Positions 18,091 through 27,225 of a stretch of 64,000 bases of DNA are shown one piece after another. The notes beneath the pieces were generated by a model. That model searched no databases. It saw only the letters and a program-made list of their open reading frames with translations, and was not told the origin of the DNA. The stretch's first letter is position 1. The number at the start of each line of letters is the position of its first letter. Origin of the DNA: Exilibacterium sp. (GTDB lineage: Bacteria; Pseudomonadota; Gammaproteobacteria; Pseudomonadales; Cellvibrionaceae). The position numbers were made by a program, and so were the translations under genes. The DNA is taken from assembly GCA_028280195.1 (NCBI GenBank), contig JANQMH010000005.1, positions 1 through 64,000 on the forward strand, read 5' to 3'.

Positions 18091-18142
18091 CGCTGGATAG
18101 CAGCCATCGTCGAACAAATTCCGTATCATCTCAAAGGCTCGC

Positions 18143-20488
18143 CTAATCCCAATGATAGTTAAACTCAAGTCCGTAGGTGCGTGGGTCTAACAGGCGTAGT
18201 TTGCGAAATAATCCCACCAGGGCGGCCTCGGCACTACCACCGGTTATACCGTCGTCGTCAGTCACGTTTTTCACAAATGCTTCAAGCTCCCACCGGCCTT
18301 GTGTCTCACTCAGGGTGAGATAGAGGTCAGCCCGATCCCAACCGTCGTAGGTATAGTTATCGAACTCTCGCCCTTGAAACTCATCCTGCCAGTAGTAGTC
18401 AAGGCGGTAACGAAGCTCAAATGCATCATTCAGCTGTTGGGTATACTGAACGCCCAGGCTAAAGGAACTCTCCGGTGCATTGGGCAGGTCATTGCCCTCT
18501 ACATCTTCCAGAATGGGTATTCCCCCAACACTCCCCAGTGAAGTATTAGGCAGGGGCAGCGAGGAAACAATTTCCGTATCGAGGATAGCCAGGCTGGCAT
18601 TGATCAATAAATTCTCAGTCAGCAGATACAGGCCCTCCAGTTCCAGGCCCTGCACCTTGACCTCTTCCGCATTGAAATTGACAGCTATGCCTTCAATCAA
18701 ACCGCCTACCTGGTAATCCTCGTAATCATAGTGAAAAGCGGCTGCATTCAACTGCATGCGATAATTGAGTAGCTGGTTTTTAGTGCCAATTTCTACAGCG
18801 TTAATATATTCCGGATCAAAGGTTTCCGATATGGCGTTTCCGGGGTTTAAACCGCCTCCCTTATAGCCACGGGACAGGGTTCCGTAAACGGTGGTATTAT
18901 CGGTAAACGGCAGATCCGCCCTCCAATTGAGGTTTATCTTCCCGGTAACCTCCTCCCAGCTCCCATCGACTGTTGCAAAATTGATGACTTCGCCGATGGG
19001 ATTAAAGCCAGCCGTTGCCGTCTTTTCATCTTCGGTATAGCGCAGGCCCGTGGTAAGGGTAAGATCCTCCGTCAAGTCGTAGTTAAGCTCACCAAATACG
19101 GCTTGGGATTCAGTGATGCGATCACTCTGGTTGGTGAAGCCGCCAGTGATCAGGCCGGCGCCAAAAGCAGGATTGAGGGTGTTATGCAAGCCTGGTATAT
19201 AGCTCGACCCCCAAAAAGAGACGTCCTCTTCGAAGTAGGATATACCCACGAGAAAATTGAGCCGCCCGTCAAAGCTCGAAGCGAGACGAAACTCATGGGC
19301 GAAACTGTCAGAGTCATTGATGTTTCTTTGCGTTGGTGAGTAATCGGTCCGAGACTGGAATTCGCCATCATATAAATAGGTCAGCGCGCCCTCGGGGGTG
19401 GCAGCTGTGACATTGAAAGCGTTAGGCGCGGCGGCCAAATCGAAGTCTCGAAACTGATTGAATTTACCATCTGCAAAAGCAGTGGCGGAAGTCAATCTCA
19501 AATTGTCACCAATGCTGATATTGACTTCCAGCGCGGCGAAGGTCTCCTCCAGCTCATAGGTAGGCTCCGTTTCCAGCCTGACGGTCCGGTAGTCGTTCGG
19601 AGCTTCACCATAGCGGTTCGGCCTTAAAATACCGCCAAGCAGCAGGCCCGTGTCAACACCGCCGACAAAATCTGCCGGGTAACCAATCTCATCCCCGGTA
19701 TCGGCAGCGCAGCCCAGGGCAGTGTCCGGTGAGCAGGCAATCTTTACGGCAGATTGTCGATTACTGTCCTCGTCGTAATACTGCACGATAAGGGTTGCGT
19801 CATTGTCGTCACCAAATTCAAAACGGGTAGTGCTGCGGATGGACACTTGATCACGGCCGTCGACATGACTGCCGTTGAAGTCGTTTTTGGTGTAGCCGTC
19901 ACGCCTGACCGTATTGAAGGCCAAGCGCTGGTAGACGGAATCCGTCAACGGCAAATTGACAACGCCGACAGTGCGTATTGATCCGAAATTCGCTACCTGA
20001 CCCGCCAGATCTGCAGAAAAAGCCTCTGTGGGCTTGGCGGAAATTGTATTGATTACACCACCGGTCGTGTTGCGCCCAAACAGAGTACCCTGTGGGCCGC
20101 GCAACACTTCGATTCGCTCCAAATCGTAAATTTCGCCGGTGGGAGAAATGGCCATCGTGTTGAAGGTGGAGCTTACCGCCGGATCGGCACCGCCCCCCAG
20201 AACACTCTGGCCTACGCCGCGCAAGGTAATATTGCTGTTCTCGCCAAACATCAGATTCGGCACTGCAAACTGTAAATCCAGGCTGTCTTCGATATTGGAT
20301 CGCTCCAACACGCCGGCATCCAAAGCGGTTATTGCGATGGCCGTATCCTGAAGATTGGCCTCCCGCTTCTCCGCAGTAACAATAATTTCTTCCAGCATGA
20401 AGTTCGCATCTTGCTGTGGCTGCGCGCTAATGGAAGCCGTAGAGGTAGCGAGAAGCGCAAGGTAAACCCTGCTTTTGGAATATAGCAT
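18143..20488 (-). CDS. TonB-dependent outer-membrane receptor (second of three)
   Basis: About 781 residues from the second of two adjacent ATGs, which is six bases from GGAG. A signal peptide (about 1-23) precedes the TonB box LEEIIVTAEKR; then comes a plug domain with LRGVGQS, IERIEVLRGPQGTLFGRNTTGG and a long barrel ending in NYHWD. A longer open frame exists upstream, but its first 40 residues look neither like a signal peptide nor like other receptors. GC is visibly lower than in the first and third receptors. Ligand unknown; the adjacent VOC lipoprotein and PQQ dehydrogenase suggest a small organic substrate rather than iron (inference). Confidence 0.92.
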   Translation of the reverse strand: MLYSKSRVYLALLATSTASISAQPQQDANFMLEEIIVTAEKREANLQDTAIAITALDAGVLERSNIEDSLDLQFAVPNLMFGENSNITLRGVGQSVLGGGADPAVSSTFNTMAISPTGEIYDLERIEVLRGPQGTLFGRNTTGGVINTISAKPTEAFSADLAGQVANFGSIRTVGVVNLPLTDSVYQRLAFNTVRRDGYTKNDFNGSHVDGRDQVSIRSTTRFEFGDDNDATLIVQYYDEDSNRQSAVKIACSPDTALGCAADTGDEIGYPADFVGGVDTGLLLGGILRPNRYGEAPNDYRTVRLETEPTYELEETFAALEVNISIGDNLRLTSATAFADGKFNQFRDFDLAAAPNAFNVTAATPEGALTYLYDGEFQSRTDYSPTQRNINDSDSFAHEFRLASSFDGRLNFLVGISYFEEDVSFWGSSYIPGLHNTLNPAFGAGLITGGFTNQSDRITESQAVFGELNYDLTEDLTLTTGLRYTEDEKTATAGFNPIGEVINFATVDGSWEEVTGKINLNWRADLPFTDNTTVYGTLSRGYKGGGLNPGNAISETFDPEYINAVEIGTKNQLLNYRMQLNAAAFHYDYEDYQVGGLIEGIAVNFNAEEVKVQGLELEGLYLLTENLLINASLAILDTEIVSSLPLPNTSLGSVGGIPILEDVEGNDLPNAPESSFSLGVQYTQQLNDAFELRYRLDYYWQDEFQGREFDNYTYDGWDRADLYLTLSETQGRWELEAFVKNVTDDDGITGGSAEAALVGLFRKLRLLDPRTYGLEFNYHWD

Positions 20489-20986
20489 CATCGTCTCCAC
20501 ATATTTTTTATTGTCTGTTGACGCTAAATTAGAGTTTTGGGAGGCCTTAGTCAATACTTTATTGATCTTTAGTACAATAATAGTGCCAAATATCTTCTGG
20601 TGGATCAAAAAAGGGTTATAAGCACGATCCTTTGATATATGAAACCATAATCTCTTTGTCCGTGCTGTTAACGTAGAACAGTAATAAATAGATAAAATTC
20701 AAAGAGTTAAAGGAATGCCAGTGCTAAATTTATCAACTTTCAACGATCGATATAATTAAATTAATAATACTGACTAATAGTCATTAAAGTTATAGGAAGC
20801 TATAAATGATGGCTATGCCCAGCTTATCATCAGGTCAGATAAAGAGTGCTTGCCGGAAGATGACAGTCATTATTAGACAGAATGTCAATTTAAAACTGAT
20901 AGTGAAAAGGTGCCGCCGTTTTGCTGTATTTCAGCGCCGGGGGTGCGTAGTTGATCGAGTGGTTGATGGAATTGCCGGGCAGTGTT
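20489..20986. other. AT-rich spacer upstream of the second TonB receptor
   Basis: About 500 bases of low GC between the receptor start and the end of the GST gene. It should hold the receptor promoter. Loose inverted repeats occur (TGACA...TGTCA near 20859-20885), but none is strong. A small plus-strand frame (20806-21054) overlaps the GST end antisense and is not convincing. Confidence 0.5.
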
Positions 20987-21568
20987 TTATCGCGGGATAC
21001 TGGCAGCAATATATGCAAATGCTGACAGGCGCCCGACGCTGTCACGCAACTTAGGGTAGTTTAGAGAAACAAGGTCATACAGCGCCAAATGGTCCCACAT
21101 GGCGGTTAGATGAAAGCCCAGATAGGAAGGCTCGCCTGAAAATATCTCAGCCCGAAGTTCCAGCCAGTTCAAGCCCCTATTTATGGACTCTGTTATTTTA
21201 TTAAAACGCAGATATGCCTCGGTATCTATTCCGGTTCGCGCCGCCAGAATCAGCTCGACTTCGGCAGACATAACCCCGTTCATCACCGCACGGGCGTTTA
21301 ATGTCCTTACATCATTTGTCAGGACATTAAACCGATCGTTTTTGTCAAATTGCCGTACCAGGTACTGCGCAATATAATCCGACTCAAAGACCGGACAACC
21401 GTTATCGACGAGCGTTGGAACTCGCATTAGTGGATTTAGGCCGAAGTTCTCAGCGGAGTCTTCGGCCACGTTACCGGCATTGATCAGCTCGACCTGCAGA
21501 TTTAACGCGTCGACCAGTACCCTGACTTTTCGCGAAAAATGGGATCGTGGTGTGTAATAAAGTTTCAT
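20987..21568 (-). CDS. Glutathione S-transferase family protein
   Basis: 193 residues. The N-terminal thioredoxin-like domain has the typical YTPRSHFSRKVRV start (Ser in the glutathione-activating region), the cis-proline segment RVPTLVD and ESDYIAQYL, followed by an all-helical C-terminal domain from about 85. Such enzymes conjugate glutathione to electrophiles or remove leaving groups. It is downstream of the alpha/beta hydrolase at 21680 on the same strand, with a gap of 111 bases, and may belong to the same TetR-controlled unit (inference). Confidence 0.85.
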   Translation of the reverse strand: MKLYYTPRSHFSRKVRVLVDALNLQVELINAGNVAEDSAENFGLNPLMRVPTLVDNGCPVFESDYIAQYLVRQFDKNDRFNVLTNDVRTLNARAVMNGVMSAEVELILAARTGIDTEAYLRFNKITESINRGLNWLELRAEIFSGEPSYLGFHLTAMWDHLALYDLVSLNYPKLRDSVGRLSAFAYIAASIPR

Positions 21569-21679
21569 TATGCAATCCAGTATTTGGGTATTTTCCGCTG
21601 GTTTAATAACCGGTTGATCAAGCGCGCCGGAAGCACCTGCATGATGCTGTCCAGGTAAATAGGTATATACCTTTCTCGT

Positions 21680-22540
21680 TCATGCTTCGGCAGAGAAGAA
21701 GCGGACCAGTAAGCGCCCCAGTTCTTCAGGTGCATCCTCTTGTAGAAAATGGCCGCAGTCGGGCAGCGCGCTGAGTGCCGCCTGCGGCAGGTCGCGCTGC
21801 AAGCGTACCATAGTGCTGGCAATATCCGGGAGAATGCGGTCTTTTTCACCGTAGATGAGCCGTACCGGGCAAGTCAACCGGGATAGTAATCGGGCGATTT
21901 CCTCGAAGCCCTTCGGGTGCAGGCCCTGAGCGGCTTTTAGCAGCGCATTCTGCGCAGCGACAGTGGCAAACGGCGCCTGATAGGGCTCCAACACGGCCGG
22001 CGTCATGGCGGCTTTATTAACCACCCCGAAGCGCATCGCGGTTGCCAGTCCGGCAGCACTGACCAGCCAGCGCTTGATACCGGGGAGGAAGGTCATCATC
22101 AGGAAGACTTTTACCGCCCAGGACATTTCCGGGTACACCAGGGTATTCAGAAGTGCCAGGCGGCTGACTTTTTCGGGATTTTTTACCGCCCACATCATAC
22201 CCACCGGGCCGCCCAAATCGTGCACCACCAGTCCGGTCTGTTCGATACTCAAAGCCTTGAGGAAGCCCGCTATCGCCTCGGTGTAAAACCTGAAATTGTA
22301 GGTGCGCCCCAGCGGCTTGGCCGACTGCCCAAAGCCGGGCAGGTCCAGTGCGATTACCCGGTTCGAAGGCGCCATCCACGGCATGACATTGCGCCACAAA
22401 TGCGAGGATGTGGGCCAACCGTGCAGCAGTAGCACCGGCTCGCCAGCGCCACAGGCGAGATAGTGGAGCCGCAAGGCACCGATTTCCACCCAGTGGCTGG
22501 CGGGATAATGATGAGCGCCTGGTGTCGATATGCCGGTCAT
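21680..22540 (-). CDS. Alpha/beta hydrolase with aspartate nucleophile (haloalkane dehalogenase/epoxide hydrolase-like)
   Basis: 286 residues. HGWP (40-43) forms the oxyanion region, the nucleophile elbow VVHDLGGPVG gives Asp108, the acid is Asp234 in GEKDR and the base His264 in CGHFLQED. An Asp nucleophile is the mark of haloalkane dehalogenases and epoxide hydrolases rather than esterases. The residue after the nucleophile is Leu, whereas dehalogenases usually have Trp there to hold the halide, so dehalogenation is uncertain. It is divergent from a TetR gene across a spacer with two matched operators, so the TetR protein probably represses it. Confidence 0.85.
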   Translation of the reverse strand: MTGISTPGAHHYPASHWVEIGALRLHYLACGAGEPVLLLHGWPTSSHLWRNVMPWMAPSNRVIALDLPGFGQSAKPLGRTYNFRFYTEAIAGFLKALSIEQTGLVVHDLGGPVGMMWAVKNPEKVSRLALLNTLVYPEMSWAVKVFLMMTFLPGIKRWLVSAAGLATAMRFGVVNKAAMTPAVLEPYQAPFATVAAQNALLKAAQGLHPKGFEEIARLLSRLTCPVRLIYGEKDRILPDIASTMVRLQRDLPQAALSALPDCGHFLQEDAPEELGRLLVRFFSAEA

Positions 22541-22610
22541 AAGGGTTACGCCTGTCGTTACAGGTAAACTCCCTGCCGATAACTGTTGTACAGAACAGGG
22601 AAAAGAGGTT

Positions 22611-22629
22611 TAGTGACGAAACGTCACTA
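22611..22629. promoter_or_regulatory. TetR operator 1
   Basis: Perfect palindrome of 8-base arms around AAA (TAGTGACG / CGTCACTA). The core TGACG-N3-CGTCA recurs in the next site, whose centre is 31 bases away, about three helical turns. Confidence 0.85.
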
Positions 22630-22641
22630 TAACGATGGTTA

Positions 22642-22660
22642 TAATGACGCCTCGTCATTA
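22642..22660. promoter_or_regulatory. TetR operator 2
   Basis: Perfect palindrome of 8-base arms around CCT (TAATGACG / CGTCATTA), sharing TGACG-N3-CGTCA with operator 1. The pair lies between the divergent hydrolase and TetR genes and would allow control of both. Confidence 0.85.
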
Positions 22661-22701
22661 ATAAATCAACTGCCCAGGCGGGCCAATACCGGTATTCGAC
22701 C

Positions 22702-23433
22702 ATGCCCAGAATTGTGACCGCAGCAGAAATGGAACAGCGCGAGCATCTGATAATTGATGCGGCCTGCAGCATTATCAGTGAACTCGGCTTTGCCGGGCTC
22801 ACCATGGATGGCGTGGTAGAGCGGGTTCCTTATTCCAAAGGCAGCATTTACAAGCACTTCGGTTGTACCCAGGAGTTGCTGCTCGCCATCACCAACAGTG
22901 GTGCCGGCAAGCTACTGGCGCTGATGGAGCGCGCCTACCGCTTTGCAGGCAACACCCGTGAGCGCTATCTGGCTCGCTCCTTCGCCTACTTTCTCTATAG
23001 CCAGCTCTACCCCATTCACTTTTTCAGTGAACTGGAGGCTCTGTCACCCATCGTGCGCGAAAAGGCCTCCAGGCGACGGCTGCGGGAAGGCACTGAACTA
23101 CTGGATCAATTCCGGCTTTGCGCCGAGCGCTTTGTCCGCGATGGCATCGATGCGGGAGATTTGGCGTTGGACATCGACACCGACACCGCAGTGGCCACCA
23201 TTGCCGATATCTCCTGGTCCACAGAGTTCGGGTTGGCAGCATACAACCTGCCGTTTCAACTGGGTCGCCGCCACCAGGCGCAAAGGCGCGCACTGGAGCA
23301 AAAAATACTTTGGCATGTTAACGTCTATCTGGACGGTTTGGCCTGGCGGCCGCTTGCTGCCGAGAAAGACTATGCCGCCACCTGGGCCCGCCTTAAGCGT
23401 GAAGTGTATCGAGAAGAGGTTGCCGGGTGGTAG
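22702..23433 (+). CDS. TetR-family transcriptional regulator of the divergent hydrolase
   Basis: 243 residues; N-terminal helix-turn-helix about 10-58 (AGLTMDGVVERVPYSKGSIYKHF region), then a helical effector-binding domain. The two TGACG-N3-CGTCA palindromes lie 42-91 bases upstream. Divergent pairing with an Asp-nucleophile hydrolase suggests a repressor released by the hydrolase substrate or product. The 206 bases after the stop contain no supported gene. Confidence 0.88.
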   Translation: MPRIVTAAEMEQREHLIIDAACSIISELGFAGLTMDGVVERVPYSKGSIYKHFGCTQELLLAITNSGAGKLLALMERAYRFAGNTRERYLARSFAYFLYSQLYPIHFFSELEALSPIVREKASRRRLREGTELLDQFRLCAERFVRDGIDAGDLALDIDTDTAVATIADISWSTEFGLAAYNLPFQLGRRHQAQRRALEQKILWHVNVYLDGLAWRPLAAEKDYAATWARLKREVYREEVAGW

Positions 23434-23639
23434 AGGAAGCTCATCACTTGCCTCTTTCATTCGTAACTGGCTATGTGCTGGACTAGCCGAAAAAACAAGC
23501 ATTCAATATGCCATATCAAGTGCTCAATTCCTGGTTGCACGTAATGCCTGGCTCTACGGGTCCATTCCTCTCGCCAAGCCTCAGCAGTCGACCGAAGAAC
23601 TGCAAGGCTTTTTGTGCGCCGGCTGCCTTTGCTCGTAAG

Positions 23640-24185
23640 CTATTTCTTTGTTCCGGCAAAAGTCCGCTTTAACTGATCAGGCAACCCCTTGATTTTACCC
23701 GACATCAGGACGCGCCACCCCTCACGACTCTTCTTGAGTGAAATGACTTCCATTGCTTCCATTTCAATTTTTCCAACACTTACACGACTTCTTGTAACAA
23801 GATGAGAAATATCATCTCCTTCCTTAACTTCACCCAAAATTTCCACACCATCAAAGTTCAGGCCTCCTGCAGCGTCGACCTGGCGCATGATAAAATTGAA
23901 CACACCGGCAAAGAATTCAACATCACTAATTTTATCCAAAGACTCGACAGTCTGATCTGCACCGAACAATGCCTGTATGAGTTGAATCTGGACCTCAGGA
24001 GGGATTTCTTTGTAGAATTCCATCATATGCCTAAACTCTCTCAGGTGGTCTGGGTCAAAGTGGCCAGCCGCAGCTGAAAAATCCCGGCTCTCAATAGCGG
24101 AAAAATATATTTTTGCTCGCTCAGTAGACGTTTCTCCCCAAGAAAGACTGGTAAATAAAAGCACAGCTAGTAAAAGATATTTCAT
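23640..24185 (-). CDS. Small exported protein of unknown function
   Basis: 181 residues. The start is set by AGAGG seven bases upstream and by the signal peptide that follows directly (about 1-18, LLLAVLLFTSLSWG). The mature part is a charged alpha/beta protein without cysteines; the overall shape (STERAKIYFSAIESRDFSAAAGHFDPDHL, then basic beta strands) is reminiscent of NTF2/SnoaL-like lipid- or stress-related exported proteins, but I cannot name a family. GC is low compared with the genes on its right, and it stands alone between two spacers. Confidence 0.65.
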   Translation of the reverse strand: MKYLLLAVLLFTSLSWGETSTERAKIYFSAIESRDFSAAAGHFDPDHLREFRHMMEFYKEIPPEVQIQLIQALFGADQTVESLDKISDVEFFAGVFNFIMRQVDAAGGLNFDGVEILGEVKEGDDISHLVTRSRVSVGKIEMEAMEVISLKKSREGWRVLMSGKIKGLPDQLKRTFAGTKK

Positions 24186-24421
24186 TTCATGGCCTCTTGA
24201 TTGTAATAACGGCAAGCGCAACAGTGCGAGCTTCGCCATTTATTTTGGTGACTCATGACGTCTATAGCCGGTCGCCCCGCCTGCCCTGGCTATGGTTTCG
24301 ACGCCCTACTGTAATGGGGACTAAGCTGCCTGAGTCACAGCGCATCTTCAGCTAAGCTTTGCATGTCTTAATTCTCGGTGAAATTCGCTTTGCTCGAGGT
24401 TTGCCCGCGACGGCTAGCGGG

Positions 24422-25138
24422 CTACCTTTTTCGCGCCGGGGGCATGGCGGCGATCTGCGCCTCGATCCACGCCTTCACCTGCTGAGTGATCTCGCGGCTG
24501 CTGCGCCCTTCGGTGTCGATGGGGGCGCCGATCACCACGCTGACGGTGCCGGGGTATTTGCGTATGCCCCGCTTCGGCCAGCACTCACCGGCGTTGTGGG
24601 CCACCGGCACCACCGGCACCCCGGCGGCGCAGGCGATATCGGCGCCGCTGCGGGCGTAGTTGCCCACCTGCCCGGCAGGTACGCGGGTGCCCTCGGGAAA
24701 CACCAGCAGGTTATTGCCCTCGGCCAGTCGCTGGCGGCCGCGGGCTTTGACTTTTTTCAGCGCCCGAATCGGGCTGCCGCGGTCGATGGGCACCGGGCGC
24801 AGCATCGCCAGACCCCAGCCGAAGAAGGGAATGCGCAGCAGTTCGCGCTTTAACACGGTGCTGGCGGGGCCGAAATGGTACGGCAGATACATGGTTTCCC
24901 AGGTGCTCTGGTGCTTGGACAGAATCACGCAGGGTCCGCTGGGAGGCTGCCGGCACTCGACCTGAAAATCGATGCCGCAACAGGCGCGGGCCCACCAGAC
25001 GGTAAAGCGGTTCCAGAGCATGATGGTGTCGTAGCGGCGGCGGAAGGGCAGCGGCCACAGGGCGATACTGATTACGCCGGCGACACAGCCGGTGAGCATC
25101 CACACGGTAACGAACAGGCTGGAGCGCAGCATTTGCAC
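24422..25138 (-). CDS. plsC: 1-acyl-sn-glycerol-3-phosphate acyltransferase
   Basis: 238 residues, integral membrane enzyme that adds the second acyl chain in phosphatidic acid synthesis. N-terminal hydrophobic segment about 8-28, catalytic HQSTWE (an H-x4-E version of the H-x4-D box common in this subgroup), and FPEGTR acyl-acceptor motif. GTG start used; an in-frame ATG six bases later is equally possible. It begins five bases after the glyS stop on the same strand, so it is cotranscribed with glyQS. Confidence 0.9.
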   Translation of the reverse strand: MQMLRSSLFVTVWMLTGCVAGVISIALWPLPFRRRYDTIMLWNRFTVWWARACCGIDFQVECRQPPSGPCVILSKHQSTWETMYLPYHFGPASTVLKRELLRIPFFGWGLAMLRPVPIDRGSPIRALKKVKARGRQRLAEGNNLLVFPEGTRVPAGQVGNYARSGADIACAAGVPVVPVAHNAGECWPKRGIRKYPGTVSVVIGAPIDTEGRSSREITQQVKAWIEAQIAAMPPARKR

Positions 25139-25143
25139 GGTCG

Positions 25144-27225
25144 CTAACTCTTGGCCGGGACCAGCAGGGAGATATCCGCCACTTCGAGAAACAGCTGCCG
25201 CAGCTGGTGCAACAGCGCCAGGCGGTTGGCGCGCAGCGCCGGATCCTCCGCCATGACCATCACTTCGTCGAAAAAGCGGTCCACAGGTTCGCGCAGTTCG
25301 GCCAGGCTTTCCAGCGCCTCGGTATAGCGGGCGCCGGCAAACAGTGGCGCAACGCCGGCGGCCTTGTCGGCTACGGCCGCGGCCAGTGTTTTTTCCGCCG
25401 CCTCCCGCAACAGCGCCGGGTCCAGTTGCAGCGCCGCGGTATCTGTCTGCTTGGCGAGAATATTGGAGACCCGTTTATTGGCCGCGGCCAGTGCCTGCGC
25501 TTCGGCCAGTTGGCGGAAGCGGTCGACGGCGTGCACGCGATTGTCGATATCCAGCGGCGCGCTGAGTCGTTTGGCACTGACTGCCTGGAACACTTCGACC
25601 GGCACACTGGCATCTTCGTACCAGGCGCGAAAGCGCTCCAGCATATAGTCCAGCGCCGTGTCCACTGCGGCTGTGGCGTCGCCGATATGGTCGCCGTGCC
25701 CGGCGGCAGCACGGCGCAGCAACTGCGCCAGATCCAGATCCAGCCGCTTTTCTACCAATAGGCGCAGCACTGCCAGGCTGGCGCGGCGCAGGGCAAAGGG
25801 ATCCTTGGAGCCGGTGGGTTTTTGGCCGATGCCGAAAATACCCGCCAGGGTATCGAGGCGGTCGGCCAGCGCCAGCACCGTACCGGTTGTCGTCTGCGGC
25901 AGCTGATCGCCGGCAAAGCGCGGCAGATACTGCTCGTGCAGCGCCTGCGCCACCTGCTCTGGTTCACCGTCGTTGAGAGCGTAGTAGTAACCGGCGATAC
26001 CCTGCATCTTATCGAACTCGCCTACCATATTGCTGACCAGGTCGGATTTGCACAGCCGTGCGGCGCGGGTGGCGAGTTCGGTATCGGCGCCGATCTGTGC
26101 CGCGATGGCGCCGGCCAGCAGCGCCACCCGCTCGGTCTTGTCGAACAGCGAGCCGAGCTGGGCCTGGAAGACCACCGGTTTGAGGCGCTCGCGCAGTTGC
26201 AGCAGGCTGGTTTTCTTATCGGTTTCGAAAAAGAAGGCCGCGTCGGCCAGGCGCGGGCGAATCACCCGTTCGTTGCCGTCGATAACCTGGGCCGGGTCGC
26301 GGCTCTCGATATTGGCAACGGCGATGAAACACGGCAGCAGCTCACCCTGCGCATCCACCAGGTGAAAGTATTTCTGGTGTTCCTTCATGGAGGAGATCAG
26401 CGCTTCGGGCGGCACCTGTAGAAAGCGCCGGTCAAAGCGCCCGCGCAGGGCCTGCGGCCACTCTACCAGCGCCGTTACTTCATCCAGCAATGCCTGATCG
26501 ATAACGGCGCTGCCGCCCGCCGCCGCGGCCTGCGCCTCCACCTGCTGGCGGATCAGCCGTTGCCGCTCGGCAAAATCCGCCACGACATAGCCCGGTGATC
26601 GCAATTGCGCAACATAGTCTGCCGGTGTGCCTATTTCCAGGGAGCGATCGCAGTGAAAGCGGTGGCCGCAAGTGAGGCGGCCGGCCTTCAGCCCGAGTAT
26701 TTCGGTGTCCACCACCTGATCGCCGAACAGCATCAGCAGCCAGTGAACCGGCCGCACGAACTCGGTGCGGTGGGCACCCCAGCGCATGCGCTTTGGAATC
26801 GGCAGGGCGGCCAGAGCGCCGGCGACGATGGTGCCGAGCAGCGCCGTCGCCGCTTCTCCGCCGCTGTTGCTGCGGTGCACCAGCTTTTCCACTTTGCCGT
26901 CACTGGCAACGGTGAGGTCGCCGATGGCAACGGCGTTTTTCCTGGCAAATGCCTGCGCCGCCCTGGTGGGTGCGCCGTCGCTGTCGAAGGCGACCTTTGC
27001 CGGTGGCCCCCATATCAGCAGCTCTTTTTGCGGGGTTTGTTCTGCCAGGTCTTTTACCAGTACTGCCAGGCGCCGCGGCGTGGCGTAACTGTGTATGCCG
27101 TTAAAGGCCAGCTCAGCCTTGGTGAGGCCGTCGTCAACGCCCTTGGTAAGGGCTTCGGCCAGCGACTTCAGTGCTTTGGGCGGCAGCTCTTCGGTACCGA
27201 TCTCAACCAGAAAGTCTTTGCTCAC
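25144..27225 (-). CDS. glyS: Glycyl-tRNA synthetase beta subunit
   Basis: 693 residues, the family's usual length. Opens with the typical [14 protein letters not shown] and keeps the HD-like and C-terminal anticodon-binding helical regions ([22 protein letters not shown]). With GlyQ it forms the alpha2beta2 enzyme that charges tRNA-Gly. Its GTG start overlaps the glyQ stop by four bases (GTGA), so translation is coupled. Confidence 0.97.
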   Translation of the reverse strand: MSKDFLVEIGTEELPPKALKSLAEALTKGVDDGLTKAELAFNGIHSYATPRRLAVLVKDLAEQTPQKELLIWGPPAKVAFDSDGAPTRAAQAFARKNAVAIGDLTVASDGKVEKLVHRSNSGGEAATALLGTIVAGALAALPIPKRMRWGAHRTEFVRPVHWLLMLFGDQVVDTEILGLKAGRLTCGHRFHCDRSLEIGTPADYVAQLRSPGYVVADFAERQRLIRQQVEAQAAAAGGSAVIDQALLDEVTALVEWPQALRGRFDRRFLQVPPEALISSMKEHQKYFHLVDAQGELLPCFIAVANIESRDPAQVIDGNERVIRPRLADAAFFFETDKKTSLLQLRERLKPVVFQAQLGSLFDKTERVALLAGAIAAQIGADTELATRAARLCKSDLVSNMVGEFDKMQGIAGYYYALNDGEPEQVAQALHEQYLPRFAGDQLPQTTTGTVLALADRLDTLAGIFGIGQKPTGSKDPFALRRASLAVLRLLVEKRLDLDLAQLLRRAAAGHGDHIGDATAAVDTALDYMLERFRAWYEDASVPVEVFQAVSAKRLSAPLDIDNRVHAVDRFRQLAEAQALAAANKRVSNILAKQTDTAALQLDPALLREAAEKTLAAAVADKAAGVAPLFAGARYTEALESLAELREPVDRFFDEVMVMAEDPALRANRLALLHQLRQLFLEVADISLLVPAKS

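Noticed and set aside
20806-21054. 82-codon plus-strand frame in the spacer after the GST gene
   Set aside because: It overlaps the GST end antisense, has biased composition and no ribosome-binding site.
22943-23638. Plus-strand frame overlapping the second TetR gene and running on to 23638
   Set aside because: Its N-terminal two thirds is out of frame with a clear TetR gene and it has no ribosome-binding site; the part beyond 23433 has no recognisable protein.
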